Below are positions 40,272 through 48,122 of a DNA stretch of 64,000 nucleotides, piece by piece. The stretch spans positions 558,001 to 622,000 of the forward strand of contig NZ_QZEY01000003.1 of assembly GCF_003594875.1 (NCBI RefSeq). The letters are read 5' to 3'. Source of the stretch: Bailinhaonella thermotolerans (GTDB lineage: Bacteria; Actinomycetota; Actinomycetes; Streptosporangiales; Streptosporangiaceae). Within the stretch, counting starts at the first letter, position 1; every line of letters begins with the position of its first letter. A program made the position numbers and the translations under genes. The notes beneath the pieces are model-generated. The model was given only the letters and a program-made list of their open reading frames with translations. It made no database searches and had not been told where the DNA came from.

Positions 40272-40913
40272 GTGAGAGCCGCGCCGAGCTGTCCGCGGTG
40301 TTTCGAGCCGCTGCACGCGCCGAGTCCGTGGTCGAGCGCGTGGCGCTGTGGCGTACACGGAGACGTGCTGCCCCTCCAGCCCGCCCTGCGCCCGTCGGCG
40401 AGCGCGCTCGACGCCCTGATCCAGCGGACCCGGGTGCCGGTGTGGCTGCCGTGGCCGCTGCCGCCCGCCTGGCTGGTCACCGGATTCGCCTGGGTCGGCG
40501 ACGAGCGCAGCGGCGCGCGGGCGGGCGTCGTCGCCATCTCCGGCCCCTCGATCGTGGACGGGCCCGCCGACATGCTGCTCGTCGCCGAGGAGCCCGGCGT
40601 CGGCCTCGGCGCGGCGTACGCAGGGCTGCCCGGCCCCGACCCCGGCCCGGGGTTCGGCGCGGGCCCCTCGCACGCCAAGCTCGACGCCTGCGGGCACCCC
40701 ACCGCCCTGTGGTGCGTGGAGGGCGCGGACGACCGGGCCGTGTACGTCGGGGAGGCCCTCGGCCACTGGCTCTGGGCCGTCGCCTGGCCGCCCGAGGCCG
40801 GGGTCCTCGTCGCCCTGGAAGAGCTCGACCTGCGCGATCTGCGCGACGGCGCCCTGCCCGACCTGCCGTACGGCGCGCTCACGCCCCGTCTCGGCGGCGA
40901 GGCGGGCTCTTGA
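40272..40913 (+). CDS. DUF6758 protein with N-terminal zinc-ribbon
   Basis: GTG 40272 gives 213 residues. A four-ligand zinc-ribbon-like start (CPRCFEP, then WRCGVHG) precedes a conserved domain (PVWLPWPLPPAWLVTGFAWV, GDERSGARAGVVAISGPSIV, PADMLLVAEEPGVGLGAAYA, LWCVEGADDRAVYVGEALGH). This is DUF6758 of actinomycetes, function unknown. The stop overlaps the PHP gene start (TTGA), so the two are translationally coupled. Confidence 0.82.
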   Translation: MRAAPSCPRCFEPLHAPSPWSSAWRCGVHGDVLPLQPALRPSASALDALIQRTRVPVWLPWPLPPAWLVTGFAWVGDERSGARAGVVAISGPSIVDGPADMLLVAEEPGVGLGAAYAGLPGPDPGPGFGAGPSHAKLDACGHPTALWCVEGADDRAVYVGEALGHWLWAVAWPPEAGVLVALEELDLRDLRDGALPDLPYGALTPRLGGEAGS

Positions 40914-41755
40914 CCGCGCTGATCGACCTCCACAGCCACAGCGCCGCGTCCGACGGCACCGAGCCGCCCGCCGAGGTCGTGCGGCGGGCCGCCCTGGCCG
41001 GGCTCGACGTCATCGCGCTCACCGACCACGACACCGTGGCCGGGATCGCCGAGGCGGCGCGGGCGCTCCCGCCGGGGCTCACGCTCGTGCCCGGGATGGA
41101 GCTGTCCTGCGCCCGCGACGGCCAGAGCGTCCACCTGCTCGCCTACCTCTTCGACCCCGACGACCCCGACCTCGCCCGCGAGTGCGCGCTGATCCGCGAC
41201 GACCGGATCCACCGGGCCGAGGCCATGGTCGCCCGCATCGTCGCCCTCGGCGTGCCCCTGACCATGGAGCGCGTCCGCGAACTGGCCGGGGACGGCGTGG
41301 TCGGCCGCCCCCACATCGCCCGCGCGCTCGTCGAAGCCGGGGCGGTGGGCACGTTCGAGGAGGCGTTCACCCCGGACTGGATCGGCCCCGGCGGCCGCGC
41401 GCACGTGTCCCGCTACGCCCTCGACCCGGTGGACGCCGTACGGCTGACGCGCGCCGCCGGCGGGGTGCCCGTCCTCGCGCATCCGGGGGCGGACAACCGC
41501 GCCGTGCCGGACGACGTGATCGCCGAGATGGCCGCGGCCGGGCTGTTCGGGCTGGAGATCGACCACCGCGGTCACGACCCCGCCACCCGGGACCGCCTCC
41601 GCGCGCTCGCGGCCCGCCTGGACCTCGCGGTCACCGGCTCCAGCGACGACCACGGCGAGCTCACCGGGCACATCCTCGGCTCCGAGACCACCGCCCCGGA
41701 GGTCTACGACCTCCTGGTCGCCGAGGCCACCGGCGCGTCCCCCCTCAAGTCCTGA
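40910..41755 (+). CDS. PHP-domain phosphoesterase
   Basis: A TTG start at 40910 overlapping the previous stop gives 281 residues. The PHP metal motifs are intact: DLHSHSAASDGT (HxH), ALTDHDTV (DHD), VPGMELSC (Glu), PHIARALVEAG, VLAHPGAD and the C-terminal GSSDDHG. It matches the YciV/TrpH-like family, whose characterised members are 5'-3' exonucleases acting on short RNA or 3',5'-bisphosphate nucleotides. Coupled with the DUF6758 protein, which may be a nucleic acid binding partner. Confidence 0.88.
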   Translation: MTALIDLHSHSAASDGTEPPAEVVRRAALAGLDVIALTDHDTVAGIAEAARALPPGLTLVPGMELSCARDGQSVHLLAYLFDPDDPDLARECALIRDDRIHRAEAMVARIVALGVPLTMERVRELAGDGVVGRPHIARALVEAGAVGTFEEAFTPDWIGPGGRAHVSRYALDPVDAVRLTRAAGGVPVLAHPGADNRAVPDDVIAEMAAAGLFGLEIDHRGHDPATRDRLRALAARLDLAVTGSSDDHGELTGHILGSETTAPEVYDLLVAEATGASPLKS

Positions 41756-41922
41756 CCCCGCCCCCCGCCCGCCGCACGGCGTGGGCCCGCGCCCGGCCCG
41801 CCGCACGGCGTGAGCCTCGTCCGGTGGGGGGCCGCAGGCTCAGGCCGTACCTGGTCAGCGGGGTGGAGGGGGTGGTTAGTAGCATCGGAGCAGACCCCCC
41901 GTCGATCGAGATGGGGGGATGA

Positions 41923-42540
41923 ATGGGGTTCGACGCCCGGTTCTTCGGTGAGGCGTTCGTGACGCTGTTCGTGATCGTCGATCCGCCGGGGATCGTGCCG
42001 CTCTTCCTCGCCTACACCGGCGGGAACTCACTGCAGCAGCGGCAGCGCATCGCCTGGCAGGCGTCGGTGGCGGCGTTCTGCCTGATCGTGATCTTCGCGT
42101 TGTTCGGGCGGGCGCTCCTGGACTACCTGCACGTCACGGTGCCGTCGATGCAGATCGCGGGCGGGCTGCTGCTGCTCCTGGTCGCGCTGGAACTGCTCAC
42201 CGGCAAGACCGAGGCGCCCGCCGACCGCAAACGCGCCAACGTCAACGTCGCGCTCGTGCCGCTGGCCACGCCGCTGCTCGCCGGGCCCGGCGCGATCGTG
42301 GCCACGATCGTGTTCGTGGACCAGGTCAGGGGCGACACCGGCCGGATCCTGACCCTCGCGCTGGCGATCGCGCTCGTGCACGTCCTCCTCTGGCTGACCA
42401 TGCGGTTCTCCGTGTCGATCATCAGGGTGATCAAGGACAACGGGGTGGAGCTCGTGACCCGGATCGCCGGCCTGCTGCTGTCGGCGATCGCCGTGCAGCT
42501 CATCGTGGACGCGATCCGGAGTCTGCTGAAGGGGGCCTGA
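41923..42540 (+). CDS. MarC-family integral membrane protein
   Basis: The 205-residue protein from ATG 41923 has six membrane helices. The MarC signature FVIVDPPGIVPLFLAYTGG at the N-terminus and LVPLATPLLAGPGAIVATIV in the fourth helix are both present, followed by GVELVTRIAGLLLSAIAVQL. MarC (UPF0056) was once linked to multiple antibiotic resistance but its role is unsettled; transport is assumed. It stands alone, 167 bp after the PHP gene. Confidence 0.9.
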   Translation: MGFDARFFGEAFVTLFVIVDPPGIVPLFLAYTGGNSLQQRQRIAWQASVAAFCLIVIFALFGRALLDYLHVTVPSMQIAGGLLLLLVALELLTGKTEAPADRKRANVNVALVPLATPLLAGPGAIVATIVFVDQVRGDTGRILTLALAIALVHVLLWLTMRFSVSIIRVIKDNGVELVTRIAGLLLSAIAVQLIVDAIRSLLKGA

Positions 42541-42636
42541 CCGGCTCCCGGGGGCCTGCCGGAGACACCTCCTCCACGGGGGCCTTTCCTCGCCGCTCGT
42601 CGCGTTCCGCGCCGATGGTCGGTAGTGTTCGGTGCC

Positions 42637-43383
42637 GTGACAGCGCGCATCGAGCGAGTGGTGACCTCCGGCGTCGTGACTCACGACGACGTCGAGTACA
42701 AGGTCGACAACAACACCTGGATCATCGGCGACGACGACGAGGTGATCGTCATCGATCCCGCGCGGGACGCCGAGAAGATCATGGAGCAGGTCGGCGAACG
42801 CGAAGTGCTCGCCGTCATCTGCACCCACGGCTACCCGGACCACGTCGGCGCGGCCATCGAGATCGTCATGCGGGACGAGGCGGTGGTCGCCCTGCACCCG
42901 CGCGACAAGGCCCTGTGGCGCGAGACCTGGCCGGAGACGCAGCCGGACATCGAGGTCGAGCCCGGCGGGCAGTTCGCCGTCGGCGACGTGATCCTGGAGG
43001 TCGTGCACACGCCCGGCGCCAGCCCCGGCGGCATCTCGCTGACCTGCGACGAGCTCGGCGTGGTGTTCACCGGCAAGACGCTCCAGGCCGACGGCCCCGG
43101 CAAGGTCTACGACACCTACCCCGACCTGCCGACGCAGCTCACCTCGATCGGCCAGCACCTGATCTCGCTGCCGCCGGACACCCGCGTGCTCCCCGCCCAC
43201 GGCGAGGAGACGACGGTCGAGGAGCAGGAGCCGCACTTCGACGACTGGCTGTCCGGCAGGCTCACCACGACGCCCGCGTCCGAGGAGGCCGCGGACTCCG
43301 CGGAGTCCGGGGACGCCGACGACACCGACAGCGACACCGACGTCGACAAGTCCGGTAAGCCGGACAAGTCTGAGGGGGTATGA
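42637..43383 (+). CDS. metallo-beta-lactamase-fold protein with degenerate metal site
   Basis: I place the start at GTG 42637 (VTARIERVVTSG), typical of its relatives; GTG 42625 is in frame. The protein has 248 residues with an acidic tail. The fold is clear (NNTWIIGDDDEVIVIDPARD; LPAHGEETTVEEQ), but the metal site is not: HxHxDH reads HGYPDH (Tyr66), the second His of HTPGHSPG is Ala128 (HTPGASPG), and the bridging Asp of the GDTL motif is Lys147 (FTGKTLQ). His64, Asp68 and His69 remain. A dinuclear hydrolase is therefore unlikely; a binding or structural role, or a mononuclear site, remains possible. It overlaps the next gene by four bases. Confidence 0.85.
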   Translation: MTARIERVVTSGVVTHDDVEYKVDNNTWIIGDDDEVIVIDPARDAEKIMEQVGEREVLAVICTHGYPDHVGAAIEIVMRDEAVVALHPRDKALWRETWPETQPDIEVEPGGQFAVGDVILEVVHTPGASPGGISLTCDELGVVFTGKTLQADGPGKVYDTYPDLPTQLTSIGQHLISLPPDTRVLPAHGEETTVEEQEPHFDDWLSGRLTTTPASEEAADSAESGDADDTDSDTDVDKSGKPDKSEGV

Positions 43384-44219
43384 GCGAACAGCTCGGCCTG
43401 CCCGGGATGCCGCGACGGCTCTTCTCCTGCACGCCGTCGCGGCTGAACACCTGGCTGGACTGCCGGCGCCGGTACCGCTTCACGTACCTCGACCGGCCGT
43501 CCCCGCCCAAGGGCCCGCCCTGGGCGCACAACAGCATGGGCGCTTCCATCCACAACGCCCTCGCCGGCTGGTGGCGCCTGCCCGCCGGCCGCCGCACGGT
43601 CGAGTCCGCCGGGAACCTGCTCGCCGCCGGCTGGCTCAAGGAGGGCTTCCGCGACGAGGGCCAGTCCACGCTGTGGCGTGAGCGCGCCCGCGGGATGGTC
43701 GAGCGGTACGTCGCGGCCATCGACCCCGACGACGAGCCGGTCGGGGTCGAGCGCACGGTCGCGACCCGCACGGAGGCCATCGCCCTGTCCGGGCGCGTGG
43801 ACCGCATCGACCGCCGCGGCGACGAGCTGGTCATCGTGGACTACAAGACCGGCCGCCGCCCCCTCACCGAGGACGACGCCCGCTCCTCCCTGGCCCTGGC
43901 GATGTACGCCGTGGCGGCCGGTCGCGTCCTGCGCGTCCCCGCCTACCGGGTGGAGCTCCACCACCTCCCGACCGAGACCGTCGTCTCCTGGCGCCACACC
44001 GACGAGTCCCTGGCCCGCCACCTCGCCCGCGCCGAGGACATCGCCCTGGAGGCGGCCGAGGCCGAGGAGACGTACAAGACGGGCGGCCGGGCCGCGGCCA
44101 AGCCCGACTTCCCGCCCAACCCCGGCCCCATGTGCGGCTGGTGCGACTTCCGCGCCGCCTGTCCCGAGGGCCAGGAGGCCGCCCCCGCCCACCAGCCCTG
44201 GGACGGCCTGGCCGGCTGA
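43380..44219 (+). CDS. RecB-family PD-(D/E)XK exonuclease with Fe-S cluster
   Basis: ATG 43380 overlaps the previous stop (ATGA), giving 279 residues. The nuclease core is VDRIDRRGDELVIVDYKTG (GxVDxxD then DYKTG) with the active-site Lys. One Cys at DCRRRY near residue 28 and a C-terminal triplet in CGWCDFRAACP form the AddB/RecB-type 4Fe-4S clasp. Such proteins act in DNA repair or as Cas4-like nucleases; no CRISPR is nearby. Coupling to the pseudo-MBL protein suggests that the two work together. Confidence 0.9.
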   Translation: MSEQLGLPGMPRRLFSCTPSRLNTWLDCRRRYRFTYLDRPSPPKGPPWAHNSMGASIHNALAGWWRLPAGRRTVESAGNLLAAGWLKEGFRDEGQSTLWRERARGMVERYVAAIDPDDEPVGVERTVATRTEAIALSGRVDRIDRRGDELVIVDYKTGRRPLTEDDARSSLALAMYAVAAGRVLRVPAYRVELHHLPTETVVSWRHTDESLARHLARAEDIALEAAEAEETYKTGGRAAAKPDFPPNPGPMCGWCDFRAACPEGQEAAPAHQPWDGLAG

Positions 44220-44341
44220 CCCCCGCCCCTCCCGGACGGGGCCGTCCCGTCCGGGGTACGGCTCGCGCGCGCCGCTCACGCCCTCGCGGGCGTCGCGCCC
44301 ACACGCGCGCAGGTCTCGCGAGGGTCGGGGCGGGGTCCGGG

Positions 44342-45259
44342 TCAGGCGGCCCGGGAGGTCCAGTGGGGCCAGCGGCGGGGGTCGGTGAGACCCTTCAGGC
44401 CCTTGCCCATGTCGTAGCCCAGGGCGCCGAGGCGGCGGCGCGAGCGCTCCAGCATGTCGCGGGTGCTCGGCATGAACGCCAGGTCGTGGACGGGCTCGGG
44501 GAGGGAGTTCAGGCTCAGGCGGAACGCCTTCAGGGCCGCGGTGACCGCGGGCTGGGGGACCTCGGGGAGCAGGCCGTACATGTCGCGGGCCCAGCGGGGG
44601 AGCGTGTAGTAGCAGAGCGCCCCGAAGGGGAGGTAGGCAGGCTTGACCGGGGCCAGCCGGCGCAGGTCCTCGGGCATGGTGGGCCACAGGAGGAACCGCA
44701 TGATCTGGCGCGCCTCCTCCGAGACGCGCAGGACCGGCCGGACGGAGGCGAAGTACTCCTCCATCTCCGCGACCGAGCCCGGCACGTCCTCGGCGTGCAG
44801 GCCCACGTAGGTGGCGCTGCGGCGCTGCTCGGCGAGGTACCGGTCGGCCTGGGCGTCGCTGAGCCGCAGGCCCCCGCGGCGCATGATCTCCAGGTAGGAG
44901 TACACCTCCGCGCAGTGGACCCACAGCAGCAGCTCCGGGTCGTCCACGCGGTGGGTGCGCCCGGTCTCGGTGTCCTCCACCCGCAGCATGCGGTGGATCC
45001 CGCGGATCTTGGCCCCGAGCGCGACGGCCTCCTCCGGGCTGCCGAACGTCACCACGCCCACGAAGTCGGCCGTGCGCCGGAGCCGCCCGAACGGGTCCTG
45101 CTGGAAGTTGGAGTTCTGCCAGACGCCCCGGGCGGGCAGGGGGTGGAGCGCCTGGAGCATCAGGCCCCGGACGCCGCCCACCCACATGCCGCGATCGATG
45201 TGCACGAGCCACGTCACGGTGTGAGGCGGCTGCACCACGCTGTCTTCGACTCGTCCCAT
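44342..45259 (-). CDS. MpaB-like oxygenase (DUF2236)
   Basis: The 305-residue protein from ATG 45259 has the DUF2236 pattern: GGVRGLMLQALHPLPARGVW near the start, DPFGRLRRTADFVGVVTFGS, then RVDDPELLLWVHCAEVYSYL. The family includes latex-clearing protein and MpaB, heme-dependent oxygenases; the His/Arg heme contacts are plausible in these motifs. It is cotranscribed downstream of the GntR-TetR regulator (13-nt gap), so it is probably controlled by it. Substrate unknown. Confidence 0.85.
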   Translation of the reverse strand: MGRVEDSVVQPPHTVTWLVHIDRGMWVGGVRGLMLQALHPLPARGVWQNSNFQQDPFGRLRRTADFVGVVTFGSPEEAVALGAKIRGIHRMLRVEDTETGRTHRVDDPELLLWVHCAEVYSYLEIMRRGGLRLSDAQADRYLAEQRRSATYVGLHAEDVPGSVAEMEEYFASVRPVLRVSEEARQIMRFLLWPTMPEDLRRLAPVKPAYLPFGALCYYTLPRWARDMYGLLPEVPQPAVTAALKAFRLSLNSLPEPVHDLAFMPSTRDMLERSRRRLGALGYDMGKGLKGLTDPRRWPHWTSRAA

Positions 45260-45272
45260 AGTAAGTAGATAA

Positions 45273-46328
45273 TTACATGGCCCCGTCCGGCCCGTCCTCC
45301 CGGGGGTCCCCGCCGGGGTCTTCGCCGTGCCGTACGCCCAGGGCCGGGTGGTGGACGGCGAGGCCGTCGAGCAGCGCGCGCAGCCCCATCTCGAACAGCG
45401 CGTCCAGATCGAGGTCGTAGCCGTCCCGCAGCCCGGAGAGGATCCGGGCGAACACCGGGTACCGCCCGGAGGCGGCGATGCGGTCGAACGCCTCCTGCTG
45501 CAGGTCCACCCAGTCGTCGGCCGACAGCCCGCTCGCGGCCTCGGCGCGCGCCTCCTCCTCCAGGTGGATCGCCATCCCCTGGACGTAGCTGTAGAAGAGC
45601 ACCTGAAGGTCCATCACCCGGGTCGCCGGCAACCCCAGCCCGTCCAGCGCCGACAGCAGCCGCTCGCCGTGCGCCGTGACCCCTTCCAGCGCGACCGGCC
45701 TGGTCAGCGGGTTGACCTGGGCCAGCCACGGGTGCCGCCGGAACAGCGTCCACAGGGTCCGCCCGACGAGCTCCAGCCGCTCCCGCCGGCCGCCCGCGAC
45801 CTCGCCGGGATAGGCCGCCTCGCCGTACGCCGCGTCCGCCATCAGCATCACCAGGTCGTCCTTGCCCCGGACGTAGCGGTAGATCGACATCGTGGCGGCC
45901 CCGAGCCGCGCGGCGACCGCGCGCATCGACACCGCCTCCAGCCCCTCGCGGTCCGCGATCTCGATGGCCGCGCGCACCACCCGCTCCCGCGAGATCTCCC
46001 CCGGGTGGGGCCCGCCGCCCCCGGCGCCCTTCCGCGCGCCCCGCGCCGTCCCGGTGGCCGGTCGCGCGGGCCGTACGGCCTCGCCCTGCCGTACGGCGGG
46101 GGCGGGCGCGGGGCCGGCGACGACGGTGCCGACGCGGGGTTCGGGGCGGACCACGCCCTCCTGGGCCAGGGTGGTGAGGACCTTGGCGGCGGTGGCCAGG
46201 GCGACGTTCCACTCGCGGGCGATCTGGCGCGTCGAGGGCACGCGGTCGCCGGGGGACAGCTCGCCGTCGGCGACGCGCCGCCGGATCTCCGCGGCGATCC
46301 GGAGGTAGGGGGCGGTCTTTTCCGGCAT
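45273..46328 (-). CDS. GntR-TetR dual DNA-binding fusion regulator
   Basis: ATG 46328 gives 351 residues. An N-terminal GntR winged helix (YLRIAAEIRRRVADGELSPG, DRVPSTRQIAREWNVALATA, about 7-72) is joined by a Gly/Pro/Arg-rich linker to a TetR helix-turn-helix (RVVRAAIEIADREGLEAVSM, VAARLGAATMSIYRYVRGKD, about 115-160) and a TetR ligand domain (TetR_C/tetracycline-repressor-like). Two DNA-binding heads on one chain should bind composite sites. The shared promoter to the FAD monooxygenase carries three palindromes. It likely represses both itself with the MpaB gene and the monooxygenase. Confidence 0.9.
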   Translation of the reverse strand: MPEKTAPYLRIAAEIRRRVADGELSPGDRVPSTRQIAREWNVALATAAKVLTTLAQEGVVRPEPRVGTVVAGPAPAPAVRQGEAVRPARPATGTARGARKGAGGGGPHPGEISRERVVRAAIEIADREGLEAVSMRAVAARLGAATMSIYRYVRGKDDLVMLMADAAYGEAAYPGEVAGGRRERLELVGRTLWTLFRRHPWLAQVNPLTRPVALEGVTAHGERLLSALDGLGLPATRVMDLQVLFYSYVQGMAIHLEEEARAEAASGLSADDWVDLQQEAFDRIAASGRYPVFARILSGLRDGYDLDLDALFEMGLRALLDGLAVHHPALGVRHGEDPGGDPREDGPDGAM

Positions 46329-46347
46329 TTTTTCGGGCCTCCCATCC

Positions 46348-46361
46348 CTGTACTAGTACAG
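46348..46361. promoter_or_regulatory. operator 1: perfect palindrome CTGTACTAGTACAG
   Basis: CTGTACTAGTACAG is a perfect 14-bp palindrome, 20 bp upstream of the GntR-TetR gene start. It is the best match among three related sites in this promoter and a strong candidate operator for autoregulation. Confidence 0.75.
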
Positions 46362-46394
46362 ACCCTACCGGGGTGATCGGCCGCCGAACACCTT

Positions 46395-46408
46395 CTGTTC
46401 TAGTACAG
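46395..46408. promoter_or_regulatory. operator 2: CTGTTCTAGTACAG
   Basis: One base differs from the perfect operator at 46348. The centres of the two sites are 47 bp apart, close to 4.5 helical turns, so they would lie on opposite faces of the DNA unless it is bent or looped. Confidence 0.7.
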
Positions 46409-46426
46409 ATCCCGCGAAATCGCAGG

Positions 46427-46455
46427 TTGTCAGGGCTTTGTGTACGCCGTACAGT
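46427..46455 (+). promoter_or_regulatory. promoter of the FAD monooxygenase with overlapping third palindrome
   Basis: TTGTCA (46427-46432), a 17-bp spacer and TACAGT (46450-46455) form a near-consensus promoter. The palindrome TGTACGCCGTACA (46441-46453) overlaps the -10, so a bound repressor would block it. It shares the TGTAC half-site with the two sites upstream. Confidence 0.6.
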
Positions 46456-46490
46456 CAGGTCCGCGTACAGCATACGAGAGGGGTTTCCCG

Positions 46491-47591
46491 ATGGAGAACG
46501 TGCTCATCTCCGGAGCGTCCGTCGCCGGTCCGGCCCTGGCGGGCCTGCTCGCGCGGAAGGGCTTCGCGGTCACCGTGGTCGAGCGGGCCCCGGCCCCGCG
46601 GCCCGGCGGGCAGGCCGTGGACGTGCGCGGCGTGGCGCTTGAGGTGGCCGCCCGCCTGGGCGTCCTGGACGAGGTGCGGCGGGCCCGGACCCGCATGCGC
46701 GGCATGTCCATGGTCGACGGCGACGGCAACGAGATCATGCGCAGCACCGAGGCCACCGTCAGCGGCGGCCGCCTCGACAGCGACGACGTGGAACTGCTGC
46801 GCGAGGACCTCACGGGCCTGCTGTACGAGCGCACGAAGGACGACGTGGAGTACGTCTTCGGCGACTCGATCGCCTCGATCGCGCAGGACGCGGACGGCGT
46901 GGACGTGACGTTCGAGCGCGGCGCGCCCCGCCGGTTCGACCTGGTCGTGGGCGCCGACGGGCTCCACTCGAACACCCGCCGCCTGGTCTTCGGCGACGAG
47001 TCCCGCTTCATCCGGCACCTGGGGATCTACCTGGCGATCTGCAGCGCCGAGAACTTCCTCGGCCTTGAGGACTGGCAGGTGTGGATGCGCGACGGCGACG
47101 TCGGCTACGGCCTCTACCCGGTCCGCGGCAACACCGAGCTGCGGGTCAACGTCGGCTTCATGGCCGAGCCGTTCGAGTACGACCACCGCGACGTGGAGGC
47201 CCAGCGCCGGATCATCGCCGAGCGCTGCGCCGGCCTGGGCTGGGAGACTACGCGCATCCTCGACGCGATGGCCAAGGCCCCCGACTTCTACTTCGACTCG
47301 ATGGCCCAGATCCACCTGGACCGCTGGTCCGAGGGCCGCGTGGTCCTGCTCGGCGACGCCGGCTACTGCGCCTCGCCGCTGTCCGGCCAGGGCACCAGCC
47401 TGGCCCTGGTCGGCGCGTACGTCCTGGCGGACGAGCTGGGCCGCGACCCGGAGGAGGCGCTGACGCGCTACGAGAAGCGCATGCGCCCCTTCGTCGAGCT
47501 CAACCAGGCGCTGGCGACGGAGAACCCCGGCGGCCCGGCGGCCGAGGAGTCCGTGGAGCGCGCCAAGAACGCGATCTCCCTGGACGGATAG
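46491..47591 (+). CDS. FAD-dependent monooxygenase (PHBH family)
   Basis: ATG 46491 gives 366 residues. The dinucleotide fold starts with ISGASVAGPALAGLLARKGF and VTVVERAPAPRPGGQAVDV; the middle motif VVGADGLHSNTRR (DG motif) and the FAD ribityl motif GRVVLLGDAGYCASPLSGQG are intact, so it should be active. The group includes 2-polyprenyl-phenol hydroxylases, TetX- and Rox-type antibiotic monooxygenases. Substrate unknown. It is divergent from the GntR-TetR regulator, which suggests induction by its substrate. Confidence 0.88.
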   Translation: MENVLISGASVAGPALAGLLARKGFAVTVVERAPAPRPGGQAVDVRGVALEVAARLGVLDEVRRARTRMRGMSMVDGDGNEIMRSTEATVSGGRLDSDDVELLREDLTGLLYERTKDDVEYVFGDSIASIAQDADGVDVTFERGAPRRFDLVVGADGLHSNTRRLVFGDESRFIRHLGIYLAICSAENFLGLEDWQVWMRDGDVGYGLYPVRGNTELRVNVGFMAEPFEYDHRDVEAQRRIIAERCAGLGWETTRILDAMAKAPDFYFDSMAQIHLDRWSEGRVVLLGDAGYCASPLSGQGTSLALVGAYVLADELGRDPEEALTRYEKRMRPFVELNQALATENPGGPAAEESVERAKNAISLDG

Positions 47592-47618
47592 TCACCCCAG
47601 ACCGGTAGATTTCCGCTC

Positions 47619-47825
47619 GTGACCCCCGGCAGGCCGTACGCGGAAGTCCCCACGATCCAACTGGTGGCCCTGGCCCTGGCTCTCAAGGACAACGACAGTC
47701 CGTTGCTGGAGGCCGCGCGGGCCCGCGAGTACATCCGCGACGAACTGGACCATCGCGACAAGAAGGAACGCGGCGATGCCCACCGCGAACTCCTGGAGCG
47801 CGTGAAACGCGCCGACCGCCCCTGA
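47619..47825 (+). CDS. small helical hypothetical protein
   Basis: A 68-residue frame from GTG 47619 lies 27 bp after the monooxygenase stop. It reads as a natural soluble protein: TIQLVALALALKDNDSPLLE, ARAREYIRDELDHRDKKERG, HRELLERVKRADRP, all helical and charged. No family recognised. It could be cotranscribed with the monooxygenase. The minus-strand frames here are Arg/Ser-rich shadows. Confidence 0.55.
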   Translation: MTPGRPYAEVPTIQLVALALALKDNDSPLLEAARAREYIRDELDHRDKKERGDAHRELLERVKRADRP

Positions 47826-48122
47826 GGCGGGCCGGCGCGGCTCCCCGTCTCCCCGTCTCCCCTCGATCCGGGCATCGCCTCGCCGCCGGCCGCCGTCTTC
47901 CTCTCCGGGCCCTTCTGCGCGCCGACGATGCTCACGGTGATGGGCCTGATCGGGAAGACGGTGTCCCCGAATGCGAGCCGGGCCGCCACCGACCACGAGG
48001 CCGTCCGTTCGCGCCATCCTCGCCCGACCGCCGCGCCGTTCCTCGCCGGGATCACGCGGCCTCGGGCACAGGGTGTGCCCGGAACCGCGTGATCAGCGCG
48101 AGGGAGGGGCCGGGACCAGGGG

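Noticed and set aside
43380-44219. RecB-like nuclease as a Cas4 of a CRISPR system
   Set aside because: Fe-S cysteines fit Cas4 too, but there are no other cas genes or array; it is a common stand-alone actinobacterial RecB-like protein.
46491-47591. FAD monooxygenase as rifampicin monooxygenase (Rox)
   Set aside because: No RAE in its promoter and no Rox-specific motif that I can identify; the promoter instead has GntR-TetR palindromes.
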